Shown here in pieces: positions 40,771 through 51,473 of a DNA stretch of 64,000 nt. Both the position numbers and the translations under genes were made by a program. Numbering within the stretch: position 1 is the stretch's first letter; each line of letters opens with the position of its first letter. Where the stretch lies: the NCBI RefSeq assembly GCF_001682865.1, contig NZ_MAQX01000007.1:222-64221 (forward strand), in the 5' to 3' direction. The notes beneath the pieces were generated by a model. The model did no database searches. It was not told the origin of the DNA and was given only the letters and a program-made list of their open reading frames with translations. The stretch comes from Bacillus sp. FJAT-26390 (GTDB lineage: Bacteria > Bacillota > Bacilli > Paenibacillales > Paenibacillaceae).

Positions 40771-41564
40771 TGTTGGAGATAGCGAAAGTGTCCAAGCTGT
40801 TTAATCCAGGCACTGTAGATGAGAAGACGGCGCTTGTTGGCGCCAACCTTATTATGAAGCCGGGCGATTTTATTACGGTGATCGGGAGCAACGGCGCTGG
40901 CAAATCTACGCTGATGAATATCATTTCAGGCGTAATGAAGCCGGATGCCGGTGAGGTTCGGATTGACGGACGCAATATAAGCCAGCTTACTGAGTATCAA
41001 CGCAGCCAATGGATCGGCCGCGTATTCCAAGACCCGATGGCCGGCACGGCGCCGCGCATGTCCATTGAAGAGAATCTGGCGATTGCATATGCTCGTGGAA
41101 AATCTCGTGGCTTCTCGTTCGGAGTAACACGTGCGAAGCGTACTATTTTCAAAAAAGAGCTTCAGCGGCTTGGTATTGGCCTAGAGAACCGTCTAGGAGC
41201 AAAAGTAGGGTTATTGTCAGGTGGAGAGAGACAAGCGCTTAGCTTGCTTATGGCTACCTTTACAAGGCCGCAGATATTGCTGCTCGATGAGCATACCGCT
41301 GCGCTTGATCCTTCTCGCGCCGAGCTCATCACTACGCTGACAGAAACGCTTGTCCGTGAGATGAATTTGACTACGTTAATGGTTACGCACAATATGGAGC
41401 AGGCTATCCGACTTGGCAATCGACTGATTATGATGGATAAAGGCCGAATCATTCTCGATGTGCCTGAAGAACGCAAAAAGGATCTTACTGTCGAGCAGCT
41501 GCTCGGTGAGTTCGAGCTCATTAGCGGCAAGAAGCTGGCTGACGATAGAATCGTTCTAGGATAA
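40770..41564 (+). CDS. ABC importer ATP-binding protein
   Basis: The 264-aa ATPase has Walker A GSNGAGKSTLM, the signature LSGGERQALSLL, Walker B ILLLDEHTAALDP and the switch histidine in MVTHNMEQA. It energises the permease encoded just upstream, with which it overlaps by one base. ATG 40770 follows TGGAGGTGG. A terminator follows. Confidence 0.9.
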   Translation: MLEIAKVSKLFNPGTVDEKTALVGANLIMKPGDFITVIGSNGAGKSTLMNIISGVMKPDAGEVRIDGRNISQLTEYQRSQWIGRVFQDPMAGTAPRMSIEENLAIAYARGKSRGFSFGVTRAKRTIFKKELQRLGIGLENRLGAKVGLLSGGERQALSLLMATFTRPQILLLDEHTAALDPSRAELITTLTETLVREMNLTTLMVTHNMEQAIRLGNRLIMMDKGRIILDVPEERKKDLTVEQLLGEFELISGKKLADDRIVLG

Positions 41565-41581
41565 AGGTTGGAAGAATGGAG

Positions 41582-41617
41582 CACGCAGCGACCAATGGTC
41601 TCTGTGTGTTTTTATTT
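41582..41617 (+). terminator. Terminator after the ABC importer operon
   Basis: CACGCAGCGACCA (41582-41594) pairs with TGGTCTCTGTGTG (41596-41608) with one mismatch and a G-U pair, then TTTTTATTT. Confidence 0.75.
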
Positions 41618-41690
41618 GCGGCAGAATGATGCCCTTAAACGTTGGCGTTATTTGGTGGTGTCTTTTCGATCGCGATGTGTTTATAATCAG

Positions 41691-41763
41691 ATAGCGCCCA
41701 TTAAGTCCGTTATTATAATAATAGGTTCTAAACGATTGTAATAAGGGACATAATGGGCGTTAT
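41691..41763. repeat. Long imperfect inverted repeat (MITE-like hairpin)
   Basis: ATAGCGCCCATTAAGTCC at 41691-41708 faces GGACATAATGGGCGTTAT at 41746-41763 with two mismatches, and the pairing continues inward through GTTATTATAAT/ATTGTAATAAG. The whole 73-bp unit is nearly one hairpin. It lies in the 557-nt gap between the ABC operon and rpsJ. No other gene is visible in 41618-41957. Confidence 0.65.
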
Positions 41764-41957
41764 ATGGACAAGTTATGCGTTATTGCCAGACAAGCTGCAG
41801 TGAAGTTAATGGTTTCACCCATGAACGGAAGTGTTTCTTCTATTATATATGTAGCGCGGGATGCGAGCTGTTCCAGTTACCGATATAGGAATGCGGCATA
41901 AAATTTATTCATGATTTCTCATTAATATGCGTGAATAGAAAATGATTTAACTTTATG

Positions 41958-41986
41958 TTGCATTTGCCTATTGGATTCGGTATAAT
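41958..41986 (+). promoter_or_regulatory. Promoter of the S10 operon
   Basis: TTGCAT (41958-41963), a 17-bp spacer and a perfect TATAAT (41981-41986). Confidence 0.75.
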
Positions 41987-42002
41987 AGTGTCTGTTGGTC
42001 TG

Positions 42003-42430
<428 letters not shown>

Positions 42431-42471
42431 TATCAGCATATGCGATCATAGAAAGGAAATGAGGTGTCAAC

Positions 42472-43095
42472 ATGAAAGGTATCTTAGGAAAAAAACTTGG
42501 TATGACTCAAGTGTTTACTGCTGAAGGTAATGTCGTTCCTGTAACGGTTATCGAAGCTGGACCTTGCGTAGTACTTCAGAAGAAAGACCAAGAGAACGAT
42601 GGCTACGAAGCTGTTCAGTTCGGTTTCTCTGACAAGAAAGAAAGCAGATCGAACAAGCCAGAAGCTGGTCATGCTAAAAAAGCTAACACAACACCTAAGC
42701 GCTACGTTCGTGAAATTCGCGGAATTAACCTGGGTGATTATGAAGTTGGCCAAGAAGTGAAAGCTGACCTATTCACAGAGGGCGAATTCGTTGACGTAAC
42801 AGGTATTTCTAAAGGTAAAGGCTTTGCCGGCGTTATCAAACGTTGGGGACAAAGCACGGGTCCTATGTCTCACGGTTCCCGTTACCACCGTGGACCAGGT
42901 TCGATGGGTTCTATCCAAGCGAACCGTGTACCGAAAGGCAAACGCCTTCCAGGACATATGGGTCACGAAACAATTACGATTCAAAAGCTTGAAGTTATCC
43001 GTGTAGATGCAGAACGTAACGTTCTTCTTGTAAAAGGATCCATTCCGGGCCCTAAAAACGGATTTGTAAAAGTAAAACAAACTGTTAAGAACTAA
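42472..43095 (+). CDS. rplC: Ribosomal protein uL3
   Basis: L3 reaches the peptidyl-transferase centre. The 207-aa protein starts [15 protein letters not shown] and has the [12 protein letters not shown] loop and [11 protein letters not shown] 42472 is preceded by GAGGTG. The sequence near the tip loop appears wild type. Confidence 0.97.
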   Translation: MKGILGKKLGMTQVFTAEGNVVPVTVIEAGPCVVLQKKDQENDGYEAVQFGFSDKKESRSNKPEAGHAKKANTTPKRYVREIRGINLGDYEVGQEVKADLFTEGEFVDVTGISKGKGFAGVIKRWGQSTGPMSHGSRYHRGPGSMGSIQANRVPKGKRLPGHMGHETITIQKLEVIRVDAERNVLLVKGSIPGPKNGFVKVKQTVKN

Positions 43096-43123
43096 TTGCT
43101 CTTAAAGAAAGGAGGAACAGGAA

Positions 43124-43747
43124 ATGCCAAAAGTAACAGTATATAACGTGAGCGGCGCGCAAGTGGGCGAACTAGAACTGGCTGAAACGGTTTTCGGAAT
43201 TCAACCAAACGTTCATGTTCTGCACAGTGCTGTTGTTAATCAACAAGCATCTGAACGCTTCGGTAATCACAAAACTAAAGGACGCTCCGAAGTACGTGGT
43301 GGCGGTCGTAAACCTTGGAAACAAAAAGGTACTGGCCGTGCTCGTCAAGGTAGCATTCGCTCCCCGCAATGGGTTGGCGGCGGCGTAGTATTCGGACCGA
43401 CTCCACGCTCATACGGATTCAAGCTTCCTAAGAAAGTTCGTCGTCTAGCGATTAAATCGGCATTGTCATCGAAAGTGATTGCAAACGAGATTATCGTTTT
43501 GGATCAACTGACATTTGCAGCTCCTAAGACGAAAGAATTCGCAGCAATCTTGAGCAACCTTAAAGTTGGCCGCAAAGCACTAGTTGTAACGGCTAACTAC
43601 GAAGACAATGTAGCATTGTCTGCTCGTAACATCCCAGGTGTGAAGTTCGTTGCAGCTGACGGCATCAATGTTCTGGATGTACTCGTGCATGATAATCTTA
43701 TCATCACTAAAGAAGCAGTAGAGAAAGTACAGGAGGTGCTTGCGTAA
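43124..43747 (+). CDS. rplD: Ribosomal protein uL4
   Basis: L4 lines the exit tunnel and in some bacteria regulates the S10 operon. The 207-aa protein has the tunnel loop with [19 protein letters not shown] and [22 protein letters not shown] 43124 follows AAAGGAGG. The stop overlaps rplW by one base. Confidence 0.96.
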   Translation: MPKVTVYNVSGAQVGELELAETVFGIQPNVHVLHSAVVNQQASERFGNHKTKGRSEVRGGGRKPWKQKGTGRARQGSIRSPQWVGGGVVFGPTPRSYGFKLPKKVRRLAIKSALSSKVIANEIIVLDQLTFAAPKTKEFAAILSNLKVGRKALVVTANYEDNVALSARNIPGVKFVAADGINVLDVLVHDNLIITKEAVEKVQEVLA

Positions 43748-44040
43748 TGAAAAATCCACGCGATATTATCAAGCGCCCGGTTATCACGGAACGTACGAGC
43801 GATTACATGGTTGACAAAAAGTACGTGTTTGAAGTAGATCTTCGTTCAAACAAAACTGAAATCAAACTTGCAATCGAGCAAATCTTTAAAGTAAAAGTAA
43901 CCGGCGTTAACACAATGCGTGTTGCGGGTAAACCAAAACGTTATGGTAAACATAGCGGATACAGACCGGATTGGAAAAAAGCGATCGTTCAACTGAGCGC
44001 TGATAGCAAAGAACTTGAATTCTTTGAAACGTCTGTTTAG
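43747..44040 (+). CDS. rplW: Ribosomal protein uL23
   Basis: L23 sits at the tunnel exit and docks SRP and trigger factor. The 97-aa protein has [12 protein letters not shown] and [23 protein letters not shown] 43747 overlaps the rplD stop (TAATG). Confidence 0.96.
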   Translation: MKNPRDIIKRPVITERTSDYMVDKKYVFEVDLRSNKTEIKLAIEQIFKVKVTGVNTMRVAGKPKRYGKHSGYRPDWKKAIVQLSADSKELEFFETSV

Positions 44041-44057
44041 AAAAGGAGGAAATCGAA

Positions 44058-44888
44058 GTGCCAATTAAAAAGTACAAACCGACATCTCCAGCTCGTCGTA
44101 ACATGTCCGTATCGACTTTCGAAGAGATTACGACAAGCACACCGGAGAAATCGTTGCTTGCTCCTCTTTTCAAAAAAGCAGGACGCAACAACCAAGGTAA
44201 AATTACGGTTCGTCACCATGGCGGCGGACACAAACGTAAATACCGTATCATCGACTTCAAACGTACTAAAGACGGTATTGTTGGTAACGTAGCGACGATC
44301 GAATACGATCCGAACCGTTCATCCAACATCGCTTTGATCCATTACGTAGATGGTGAAAAAGCATACATCATCGCTCCTAAAGGTTTGAAAGTTGGAGATC
44401 AAGTAACTTCTGGCGTAGGTTCTGATATCAAGCCAGGCAACGCGTTGCCACTTGTGAACATCCCAGTCGGTACAGTTATCCACAACATCGAATTGAAACC
44501 AGGCAAAGGCGGACAACTTGTTCGTGCAGCTGGTACTAGTGCTCAACTTCTTGGTAAAGAAGATAACTACGTATCCGTTCGTTTGTCATCCGGTGAAGTT
44601 CGTCGTATCTTGAACACTTGCCGTGCAACAATCGGTTCTGTTGGTAACGAAGATCACGAACTCGTGAAAATCGGTAAAGCCGGCCGTAACCGTTGGCTCG
44701 GAAATCGTCCACAAGTACGTGGTGTTGTAATGAACCCTAACGATCACCCACACGGTGGTGGTGAAGGCCGTGCTCCAATCGGACGCAAATCGCCAATGTC
44801 GCCTTGGGGTAAACCAACTCTTGGTTACAAAACGCGCAAGAAGAAAAAAGCATCGAGCCAATACATTATTCGTCGTCGCACGAAATAA
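44058..44888 (+). CDS. rplB: Ribosomal protein uL2
   Basis: L2 binds domain IV of 23S rRNA near the catalytic centre. The 276-aa protein has [19 protein letters not shown] and the invariant [19 protein letters not shown] segment. Start GTG 44058 follows AAGGAGG. Confidence 0.97.
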   Translation: MPIKKYKPTSPARRNMSVSTFEEITTSTPEKSLLAPLFKKAGRNNQGKITVRHHGGGHKRKYRIIDFKRTKDGIVGNVATIEYDPNRSSNIALIHYVDGEKAYIIAPKGLKVGDQVTSGVGSDIKPGNALPLVNIPVGTVIHNIELKPGKGGQLVRAAGTSAQLLGKEDNYVSVRLSSGEVRRILNTCRATIGSVGNEDHELVKIGKAGRNRWLGNRPQVRGVVMNPNDHPHGGGEGRAPIGRKSPMSPWGKPTLGYKTRKKKKASSQYIIRRRTK

Positions 44889-44955
44889 TAGCAGCTTGAT
44901 AAAAACCGCGTGATGCGCAAGTATCGCTACCGCTTATATGAAGGGAGGAACACAA

Positions 44956-45237
44956 ATGGGTCGCAGTTTAAAGAAAGGTCCGTTTATTGACGGTTACCTG
45001 CTTAAAAAAGTCGAGGTATTGAACGAAGCTGAGAAAAAGGTCGTTATCAAAACCTGGTCCCGCCGCTCGACCATTTTCCCGCAATTCATTGGTCACACGT
45101 TTGCAGTATATGACGGACGCAAGCACGTACCGGTATATGTAACGGAAGATATGGTTGGACACAAGCTTGGTGAATTTGCACCAACTCGTACGTACAAAGG
45201 CCATGCTGGCGAAGACAAAAAAACGGGCAGACGTTAA
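44956..45237 (+). CDS. rpsS: Ribosomal protein uS19
   Basis: S19 lies in the 30S head. The 93-aa protein starts [20 protein letters not shown] and has [20 protein letters not shown] 44956 follows GGGAGG; the frame opens earlier at 44938 but those codons overlap the ribosome site. Confidence 0.96.
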   Translation: MGRSLKKGPFIDGYLLKKVEVLNEAEKKVVIKTWSRRSTIFPQFIGHTFAVYDGRKHVPVYVTEDMVGHKLGEFAPTRTYKGHAGEDKKTGRR

Positions 45238-45279
45238 TTTGCCCTTAACATCTTTCACTGAACGAGAGGAGGTTCCTAC

Positions 45280-45615
45280 ATGCCAGAAGCTAAAGCGCAC
45301 GCTAAATTTATCCGTATTGCTCCCCGTAAAGCACAGCTTGTTGCGGATTTGATTCGCGGTAAACAAGTTGGCGAAGCAATCGCGATTTTGCGTCACACGC
45401 CTAAGTCTGCATCCCCAATTTTGGAGAAGCTGCTGAACTCTGCCATTGCTAACGCTGAGCACAACTATCAGCTTGACGTAAACAAATTGTTTATATCGCA
45501 AGCCTTCGTTAACCAAGGGCCAACGATGAAACGTTTCCGTCCTCGTGCGATGGGTCGCGCAAGCCGGATCAATAAAAGAACCAGCCACATTACCTTGGTG
45601 GTATCTGAAAAATAA
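45280..45615 (+). CDS. rplV: Ribosomal protein uL22
   Basis: L22 lines the exit tunnel. The 111-aa protein has [20 protein letters not shown] and the beta hairpin [20 protein letters not shown] 45280 follows GAGGAGG. No macrolide-type insertion is evident in the hairpin. Confidence 0.96.
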   Translation: MPEAKAHAKFIRIAPRKAQLVADLIRGKQVGEAIAILRHTPKSASPILEKLLNSAIANAEHNYQLDVNKLFISQAFVNQGPTMKRFRPRAMGRASRINKRTSHITLVVSEK

Positions 45616-45628
45616 GGAGGGATTACGT

Positions 45629-46291
45629 GTGGGTCAAAAGGTAAATCCAGTAGGCTTCCGGGTCGGAGTTATCCGTGATTGGGAGTCCAAATGGTTCGCG
45701 GGCAAAGATTTCGGCGATCTTCTTATGGAAGACGTTAGAATCCGTGAATACTTGAAAAACAAGCTGAAAGACGCAGCAGTTTCTCACATCGAGATCGAAC
45801 GTGCAGCTAACCGCGTGAACGTAACGATTCAAACCGCAAAACCAGGTATGGTAATTGGTAAAGGCGGTTCCGAAGTAGAAAACCTACGTACTGAGCTTGG
45901 TAAAATTACTAAAGGCAAAAAAGTACACATCAACATCTCTGAAATCAAACATGCAGATCTTGACGCTATTCTTGTAGCTGAAAGCATCGCACAACAACTT
46001 GAGCGTCGTGTATCTTTCCGTCGCGCATTGAAGCAAGCAATTCAACGCTCCATGCGTTCAGGTGCTAAAGGGATTAAAACTGCAGTTAGCGGTCGTCTCG
46101 GTGGCGCGGAAATCGCACGTTCGGAAGGCTACAGCGAAGGAACAGTACCACTTCATACACTACGCGCTGATATTGATTACGGCACGGCTGAAGCGGCTAC
46201 AACATACGGCCTAATCGGCGTTAAAGTATGGATCTATCGCGGCGAAGTCCTTCCGACTAAGAAGAAAGCTCCCCAGGAAGGAGGCAACTAA
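45629..46291 (+). CDS. rpsC: Ribosomal protein uS3
   Basis: S3 forms part of the mRNA entry tunnel. The 220-aa protein starts (M)[20 protein letters not shown] and has the KH domain with [12 protein letters not shown]. Start GTG 45629 is 8 nt from AAGGAGG; the frame runs back into rplV, which is a shadow. Confidence 0.96.
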   Translation: MGQKVNPVGFRVGVIRDWESKWFAGKDFGDLLMEDVRIREYLKNKLKDAAVSHIEIERAANRVNVTIQTAKPGMVIGKGGSEVENLRTELGKITKGKKVHINISEIKHADLDAILVAESIAQQLERRVSFRRALKQAIQRSMRSGAKGIKTAVSGRLGGAEIARSEGYSEGTVPLHTLRADIDYGTAEAATTYGLIGVKVWIYRGEVLPTKKKAPQEGGN

Positions 46292-46293
46292 TC

Positions 46294-46728
46294 ATGTTGG
46301 TACCTAAACGTGTCAAACACCGCAAACAACAACGCGGTCATATGAAGGGTCGCGCTAAAGGCGGCACTACAGTAGCATTCGGCGAATTTGGTCTTCAAGC
46401 TCTAGAACCATCATGGATCACTAACCGTCAGATCGAAGCGGCTCGTATTGCAATGACTCGCTACATCAAACGTGGTGGTAAAGTATGGATCAAGATTTTC
46501 CCTGCCAAACCAATTACTCAAAAGCCTCTTGAAGTGCGTATGGGTAGTGGTAAAGGTAACGTTGAGAAATGGGTAGCCGTAGTTAAACCAGGTAAAATCC
46601 TGTTTGAACTTGCTGGCGTATCCGAAGAAACCGCTCGTGAAGCGATGCGTCTTGCGGCTCATAAATTGCCAATCAAGACTAAATTCGTGAAACGTGAAGA
46701 AGTGGGTGGTGAAGCAAATGAAAGCTAG
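46294..46728 (+). CDS. rplP: Ribosomal protein uL16
   Basis: L16 contacts A-site tRNA. The 144-aa protein starts [20 protein letters not shown] and has [13 protein letters not shown]. The stop lies inside rpmC (11-nt overlap). Confidence 0.96.
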   Translation: MLVPKRVKHRKQQRGHMKGRAKGGTTVAFGEFGLQALEPSWITNRQIEAARIAMTRYIKRGGKVWIKIFPAKPITQKPLEVRMGSGKGNVEKWVAVVKPGKILFELAGVSEETAREAMRLAAHKLPIKTKFVKREEVGGEANES

Positions 46729-46918
46729 TGAATTTAGAAACCTAACCTCTGCTGAGCTTGAACAACAGGTCGCTGGTTTTAAAGAAGAGCTTTTCAATCT
46801 TCGTTTCCAACTGGCTACTGGCCAATTGGATAACCCGACTCGGATCCGTGATGTGCGTAAAGGAATTGCTCGTGCTAAAACGATTTTGCGTGAAAGAGAA
46901 CTCGGAATTAGCAGCTAG
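46718..46918 (+). CDS. rpmC: Ribosomal protein uL29
   Basis: The 66-aa L29 sits at the exit site. It starts [18 protein letters not shown] and has [23 protein letters not shown] 46718 lies within the end of rplP, behind GGGTGGTG. Confidence 0.95.
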   Translation: MKASEFRNLTSAELEQQVAGFKEELFNLRFQLATGQLDNPTRIRDVRKGIARAKTILRERELGISS

Positions 46919-46968
46919 TCTATCCCTTACATGAATGCATAAACACGGCTGAAGGAAGGAGGAAGAAC

Positions 46969-47232
46969 ATGAGTGAACGCAATGCCCGTAAAGTTCTAAT
47001 CGGCAAAGTGGTAAGCGACAAAATGGATAAAACAATCGTAGTTGCTATTGAAACATATAAAAAACACGATTTGTACCATAAACGCATTAAAGTTACGAAA
47101 AAATTTAAAGCGCACGATGAGAACAACCAAGCTAAAATTGGTGATATCGTGAAAATCATGGAGACTCGTCCGCTTTCGAAAGACAAGCGCTTCAGACTCG
47201 TAGAAGTTGTTGAAGTAGCTGTTATTATCTAA
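46969..47232 (+). CDS. rpsQ: Ribosomal protein uS17
   Basis: S17 is a primary 16S rRNA binder. The 87-aa protein has [20 protein letters not shown] and [19 protein letters not shown] 46969 follows AAGGAGG. Confidence 0.96.
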   Translation: MSERNARKVLIGKVVSDKMDKTIVVAIETYKKHDLYHKRIKVTKKFKAHDENNQAKIGDIVKIMETRPLSKDKRFRLVEVVEVAVII

Positions 47233-47279
47233 TGAGCGTATGCAGTATCTGAGCATTTTTCCGAAAGGAGGACGTTGAA

Positions 47280-47648
47280 ATGATTCAACCATTTTCGCGC
47301 TTAGCGGTTGCTGACAACTCTGGCGCAAAAGAATTGATGTGTATCCGTGTACTTGGTGGAACGGGACGTCGCGTTGGACACATCGGCGATTTGATCGTTT
47401 GCTCAGTAAAACAAGCAACACCAGGCGGCGTTGTCAAAAAGGGTGACGTTGTTAAAGCGGTTATCGTTCGTACAAAGCGTTCGGTTCGTCGTAAAGACGG
47501 TTCGTACATTGCATTTGATGAGAATGCAGCTGTAATTGTAAAAGAAGATAAAAGCCCACGTGGTACTCGTATCTTTGGACCTGTTGCCCGTGAACTTCGC
47601 GATAAAGATTTCATGAAAATCGTATCGCTAGCACCAGAAGTAATCTAA
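47280..47648 (+). CDS. rplN: Ribosomal protein uL14
   Basis: L14 is at the subunit interface. The 122-aa protein has [20 protein letters not shown] and [23 protein letters not shown] 47280 follows AAAGGAGG. Confidence 0.97.
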   Translation: MIQPFSRLAVADNSGAKELMCIRVLGGTGRRVGHIGDLIVCSVKQATPGGVVKKGDVVKAVIVRTKRSVRRKDGSYIAFDENAAVIVKEDKSPRGTRIFGPVARELRDKDFMKIVSLAPEVI

Positions 47649-47694
47649 GAACCTATATAAGCTTGAAAGCACAAGCGCGCAGGAGGTGTAACTC

Positions 47695-48048
47695 ATGCCA
47701 AGGCTGAAAAAAATTCTCGAATCCCATAATAACAAATTGCACGTGAAAAAAGACGACACGGTTATCGTCATTACCGGTAAAGACAAAGGTAAGAAGGGCC
47801 GCGTTATCGCTGCGTACCCGCGTGAAAATCGCGTACTCGTAGAAGGTGTCAACACTGTTAAGAAACATACTCGTCCATCGCAAGCTAATCCACAGGGCGG
47901 TATTATCGAACAAGAAGCACCAATTCACGTTTCAAACGTTATGCACATCGATCCGAAAAGCGGTAAAGTAACACGTATCGGATACAAAGTGCTCGACAAC
48001 GGCAAGAAAGTTCGGATCGCGAAACGTTCCGGAGAAGTAATCGACTAA
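47695..48048 (+). CDS. rplX: Ribosomal protein uL24
   Basis: L24 starts 50S assembly. The 117-aa protein has a KOW motif [16 protein letters not shown] and [23 protein letters not shown] 47695 follows AGGAGG. Confidence 0.96.
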   Translation: MPRLKKILESHNNKLHVKKDDTVIVITGKDKGKKGRVIAAYPRENRVLVEGVNTVKKHTRPSQANPQGGIIEQEAPIHVSNVMHIDPKSGKVTRIGYKVLDNGKKVRIAKRSGEVID

Positions 48049-48079
48049 TCGTTACGGTAGGAAAGGAGGTCCATGATCA

Positions 48080-48622
48080 ATGGCAGCAAGATTGAAAGGT
48101 CGTTTCTTAAACGAAATAACTCCTGCTCTTATGCAGAAGTTCAACTATACGTCTGTTATGCAAGTGCCGAAAATTGAGAAGGTAGTTATCAACATGGGGG
48201 TAGGCGAAGCGGTTTCCAATTCGAAAATCCTTGATGTAGCTGTTGAAGAGCTTCGTATCATTTCCGGTCAAAAACCAGTCGTTACTCGTGCGAAGAAGTC
48301 TATTGCAGGCTTCAAACTTCGTGAGAACATGCCAATCGGGGTTAAGGTTACATTGCGCGGCGAGCGTATGTACCATTTCCTAGATAAACTGTTCAACATC
48401 TCTCTACCGCGTGTACGTGACTTCCGCGGTGTATCGAATAAAGCTTTCGACGGTCGCGGTAACTATACGCTTGGCTTGAAAGAGCAATTGATATTCCCAG
48501 AGATCGAGTACGATAAAGTCGATAAAGTGCGCGGTATGGACATCGTCATCGTCACGACGGCAAAAACGGACGAAGAATCTCGTGAATTGCTGACCCAAAT
48601 GGGCATGCCGTTCACGAAGTAA
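48080..48622 (+). CDS. rplE: Ribosomal protein uL5
   Basis: L5 binds 5S rRNA and the P-site tRNA. The 180-aa protein has [26 protein letters not shown] and [23 protein letters not shown] 48080 follows AAAGGAGG. Confidence 0.96.
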   Translation: MAARLKGRFLNEITPALMQKFNYTSVMQVPKIEKVVINMGVGEAVSNSKILDVAVEELRIISGQKPVVTRAKKSIAGFKLRENMPIGVKVTLRGERMYHFLDKLFNISLPRVRDFRGVSNKAFDGRGNYTLGLKEQLIFPEIEYDKVDKVRGMDIVIVTTAKTDEESRELLTQMGMPFTK

Positions 48623-48648
48623 TCCACTTTTAGGAGGTGTAATACCCA

Positions 48649-48834
48649 GTGGCAAAAACTTCGATGAAAGTGAAGCAACAACGCACACCGAAATTTAAAG
48701 TGCGCGCGTATACGCGCTGTGAGCGTTGCGGCCGTCCGCATTCTGTTTTGCAAAAGTTTAAAATTTGCCGGATTTGTTTCCGTGAGTTAGCACATAAGGG
48801 CCAGATTCCTGGCGTTAAAAAAGCAAGCTGGTAA
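48649..48834 (+). CDS. rpsZ: Ribosomal protein uS14, zinc-binding type
   Basis: The 61-aa protein is the short S14 type with a zinc ribbon CERCGRP...CRIC. Start GTG 48649 follows TAGGAGGTG. It starts (M)[19 protein letters not shown] zinc-free long S14 paralogue may lie elsewhere, not seen here. Confidence 0.95.
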   Translation: MAKTSMKVKQQRTPKFKVRAYTRCERCGRPHSVLQKFKICRICFRELAHKGQIPGVKKASW

Positions 48835-48864
48835 TCAGCCTAGTTTGGGAAGGAGGTTAACACA

Positions 48865-49263
48865 ATGGTTATGTCTGATCCGGTTGCAGATATGTTGACG
48901 CGTATTCGTAACGCGAATGTCGTTCGTCACGAGACCGTGGAAATGCCCGCTTCGAAAATGAAGAAGCAAATCGCTGAGATTTTGAAGCGCGAGGGTTTTA
49001 TCCGCGACGCTGAATATATCGAAGACAATAAACAAGGGATTATCCGTATTTTCTTGAAATACGGCCCTAACCAAGAGCGCGTTATTACTGGCTTGAAACG
49101 TATTTCAAAACCAGGCCTTCGCGTTTATACACAATCAACTGAAATCCCTCGTGTACTCGGTGGACTTGGAATTGCAATTATTTCCACTTCCAAAGGGATT
49201 ATGACTGATAAAGAAGCTCGTCAGGTTAAATCCGGCGGCGAAGTAGTTTGCTACGTTTGGTAA
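48865..49263 (+). CDS. rpsH: Ribosomal protein uS8
   Basis: S8 binds 16S helix 21 and in some bacteria represses the spc operon. The 132-aa protein has [19 protein letters not shown] and the C-terminal [23 protein letters not shown] 48865 follows AAGGAGG. Confidence 0.97.
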   Translation: MVMSDPVADMLTRIRNANVVRHETVEMPASKMKKQIAEILKREGFIRDAEYIEDNKQGIIRIFLKYGPNQERVITGLKRISKPGLRVYTQSTEIPRVLGGLGIAIISTSKGIMTDKEARQVKSGGEVVCYVW

Positions 49264-49294
49264 GTAACAAGTCATAAAGATAGGAGGTGTAACA

Positions 49295-49837
49295 ATGTCC
49301 CGTATTGGTCGCAAACCAATCCAAGTGCCTAACGGCGTAACAATCAGCTTGGACAACACAGTTATTACTGTAAAAGGACCTAAAGGATCGCTTTCTCGTG
49401 AAATTCACAAAGAAATGAAAGTGAATGTAACGGAAACGGAAATTCTTGTAGAACGTCCTTCCGATAATAAATTGCATCGTTCGTTGCACGGAACTACTCG
49501 CAGCGTCATCGCTAACATGGTGAGCGGCGTTACAGAAGGCTTCTCCAAAAACTTGGAGCTAGTTGGCGTAGGTTACCGTGCTAACAAAACTGGTGATAAA
49601 ATCGTTCTTAACGTTGGTTACTCTCACCCAGTCGAAATTGCTCCAGATAACGGCATCGAGTTCGATGTACCTGCTAACACGAAAATCACTGTTCGCGGTA
49701 TTGATAAAGAGCTAGTTGGTGCTACTGCAGCAAAAATTCGTTCCGTACGTGAACCAGAACCGTATAAAGGTAAAGGTATCAAGTACGAAGGCGAGCGCAT
49801 CATCCGTAAAGAAGGTAAAGCCGGTAAGAAAAAATAA
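49295..49837 (+). CDS. rplF: Ribosomal protein uL6
   Basis: L6 is near the factor-binding site. The 180-aa protein has [15 protein letters not shown] and the C-terminal [23 protein letters not shown] 49295 follows AGGAGG. Confidence 0.97.
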   Translation: MSRIGRKPIQVPNGVTISLDNTVITVKGPKGSLSREIHKEMKVNVTETEILVERPSDNKLHRSLHGTTRSVIANMVSGVTEGFSKNLELVGVGYRANKTGDKIVLNVGYSHPVEIAPDNGIEFDVPANTKITVRGIDKELVGATAAKIRSVREPEPYKGKGIKYEGERIIRKEGKAGKKK

Positions 49838-49897
49838 GCAAACAGTAAGTTTGCTTAAGATAGCGTCTTAAGGCATAAGGAAAGGAGTGAACCTTGA

Positions 49898-50266
49898 ATG
49901 ATTACGAAAGGCGACAAAAACAAGGCTCGTCTGAAAAGACACCTTCGTGTTCGTAAAAAAATTAACGGTACAGCTGCACGTCCGCGTCTATCTGTATTCC
50001 GTTCCTCCAAGCATATGTATGCACAATTGATCGACGATGTTGCAGGTGTAACAATCGCTTCCGCATCCACACAGGATAAAGAGTTGGTTGAAGCAGTTGG
50101 CAACGGTGGTAACATCGATGCAGCGACAAAAGTCGGAGAATTGATTGCGAAACGCGCTCAAGCTAAGGGTGTATCCCAAGTAGTGTTTGATCGCGGCGGT
50201 TACTTGTATCACGGCAGAATTCAGGCGCTTGCTACAGCAGCTCGCGAAGCTGGCCTTGAATTCTAA
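49898..50266 (+). CDS. rplR: Ribosomal protein uL18
   Basis: L18 binds 5S rRNA. The 122-aa protein has [18 protein letters not shown] and [23 protein letters not shown] 49898 follows AAGGAGTG. Confidence 0.96.
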   Translation: MITKGDKNKARLKRHLRVRKKINGTAARPRLSVFRSSKHMYAQLIDDVAGVTIASASTQDKELVEAVGNGGNIDAATKVGELIAKRAQAKGVSQVVFDRGGYLYHGRIQALATAAREAGLEF

Positions 50267-50296
50267 TCGACTTTATTTATAAGGAGGTTAAACGAC

Positions 50297-50794
50297 TTGC
50301 GTGTAGATCCAAATACGTTAGAACTGACTGAAAAAGTTGTTAATATCAATCGCGTATCTAAAGTTGTAAAAGGCGGACGCCGTTTCAGCTTTAGTGCACT
50401 TGTAGTAGTCGGCGACGGTAAAGGCTACGTTGGCGCAGGGATCGGTAAAGCAGGCGAAGTACCTGATGCAATCCGCAAAGGTATCGAAGATGCTAAGAAA
50501 AACCTGATCCACGTACCAATCGTAGGAACGACTATTCCTCACCTTGTACTCGGACATTTCGGCGCAGGTGAAGTTCTTCTGAAGCCAGCTTCCGAAGGTA
50601 CTGGCGTTATCGCTGGCGGCCCAGTTCGTGCAGTACTTGAACTTGCTGGTGTCGGCGACATCTTGACGAAATCGCTAGGTTCTTCGAACTCCATGAACAT
50701 GGTTAACGCAACGCTTGAAGGTCTTTCCCGTCTTAAACGCGTGGAAGATGTTGCAAAGCTTCGTGGAAAAACAGTCGAAGAGCTGTTACGCTAA
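50297..50794 (+). CDS. rpsE: Ribosomal protein uS5
   Basis: S5 affects decoding and mRNA helicase activity. The 165-aa protein has [20 protein letters not shown], with the KGGRR loop where spectinomycin resistance arises apparently wild type. Start TTG 50297 follows AAGGAGG (50281-50287). Confidence 0.96.
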   Translation: MRVDPNTLELTEKVVNINRVSKVVKGGRRFSFSALVVVGDGKGYVGAGIGKAGEVPDAIRKGIEDAKKNLIHVPIVGTTIPHLVLGHFGAGEVLLKPASEGTGVIAGGPVRAVLELAGVGDILTKSLGSSNSMNMVNATLEGLSRLKRVEDVAKLRGKTVEELLR

Positions 50795-50807
50795 GGAGGG
50801 AAATAAG

Positions 50808-50987
50808 ATGGCAAAATTGCAAATCACCCTCGTTCGCAGTTTAATCGGTCGCAACGAGAAACAACGTGCAACGGTTGAATCTTTAGGTCTAAAAAAGATT
50901 CGTCAGGCAGTTGTTTTGAACGATAGCCCAGCTATCCGTGGCATGGTTAACACTGTTAGTCACTTGGTAAATGTAGAAGAAGTATAA
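50808..50987 (+). CDS. rpmD: Ribosomal protein uL30
   Basis: The 59-aa L30 starts [20 protein letters not shown] and has [23 protein letters not shown] 50808 follows AAGGAGG, 13 nt after the rpsE stop. The frame is open upstream inside rpsE, a shadow. Confidence 0.95.
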   Translation: MAKLQITLVRSLIGRNEKQRATVESLGLKKIRQAVVLNDSPAIRGMVNTVSHLVNVEEV

Positions 50988-51032
50988 GAATAGATTTTGG
51001 TTCTAAGAAATAAATAAGGAGGTGCACGAACG

Positions 51033-51473
51033 ATGAAATTGCATGAGCTAGCACCAGCACCGGGCTCAACCCAAGCGCCTAAGCGCAAAGGTCGCGGTAT
51101 CGGTTCCGGTAACGGTAAAACGGCCGGTAAAGGTCACAAAGGTCAAAACGCTCGTTCCGGCGGCGGCGTTCGTCCTGGTTTCGAGGGCGGACAAAATCCT
51201 TTGTATCGTCGAGTGCCGAAACGTGGATTTAACAACCCGTTCCGCAAAGAGTACGCGATTGTCAACATTGAAGAGCTAAATGCGTTTGCAGCAGGTACTG
51301 AAGTCACTCCAGAAGTTCTCATCGAGACTGGGATCGTAAAGAACCCGCTCGCAGGAATCAAAATTTTGGGTAATGGTGAAGTTAGCGTTACACTTACTGT
51401 AAAAGCAAACAAGTTCTCTCAATCTGCGGTAGAGAAAATCCAGGCTGCCGGCGGTAAAACCGAGGTGATCTAA
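51033..51473 (+). CDS. rplO: Ribosomal protein uL15
   Basis: The 146-aa L15 has [20 protein letters not shown], the Gly/Lys-rich [18 protein letters not shown] and [14 protein letters not shown] 51033 follows AGGAGG. The stop abuts the secY start with no spacer. Confidence 0.96.
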   Translation: MKLHELAPAPGSTQAPKRKGRGIGSGNGKTAGKGHKGQNARSGGGVRPGFEGGQNPLYRRVPKRGFNNPFRKEYAIVNIEELNAFAAGTEVTPEVLIETGIVKNPLAGIKILGNGEVSVTLTVKANKFSQSAVEKIQAAGGKTEVI

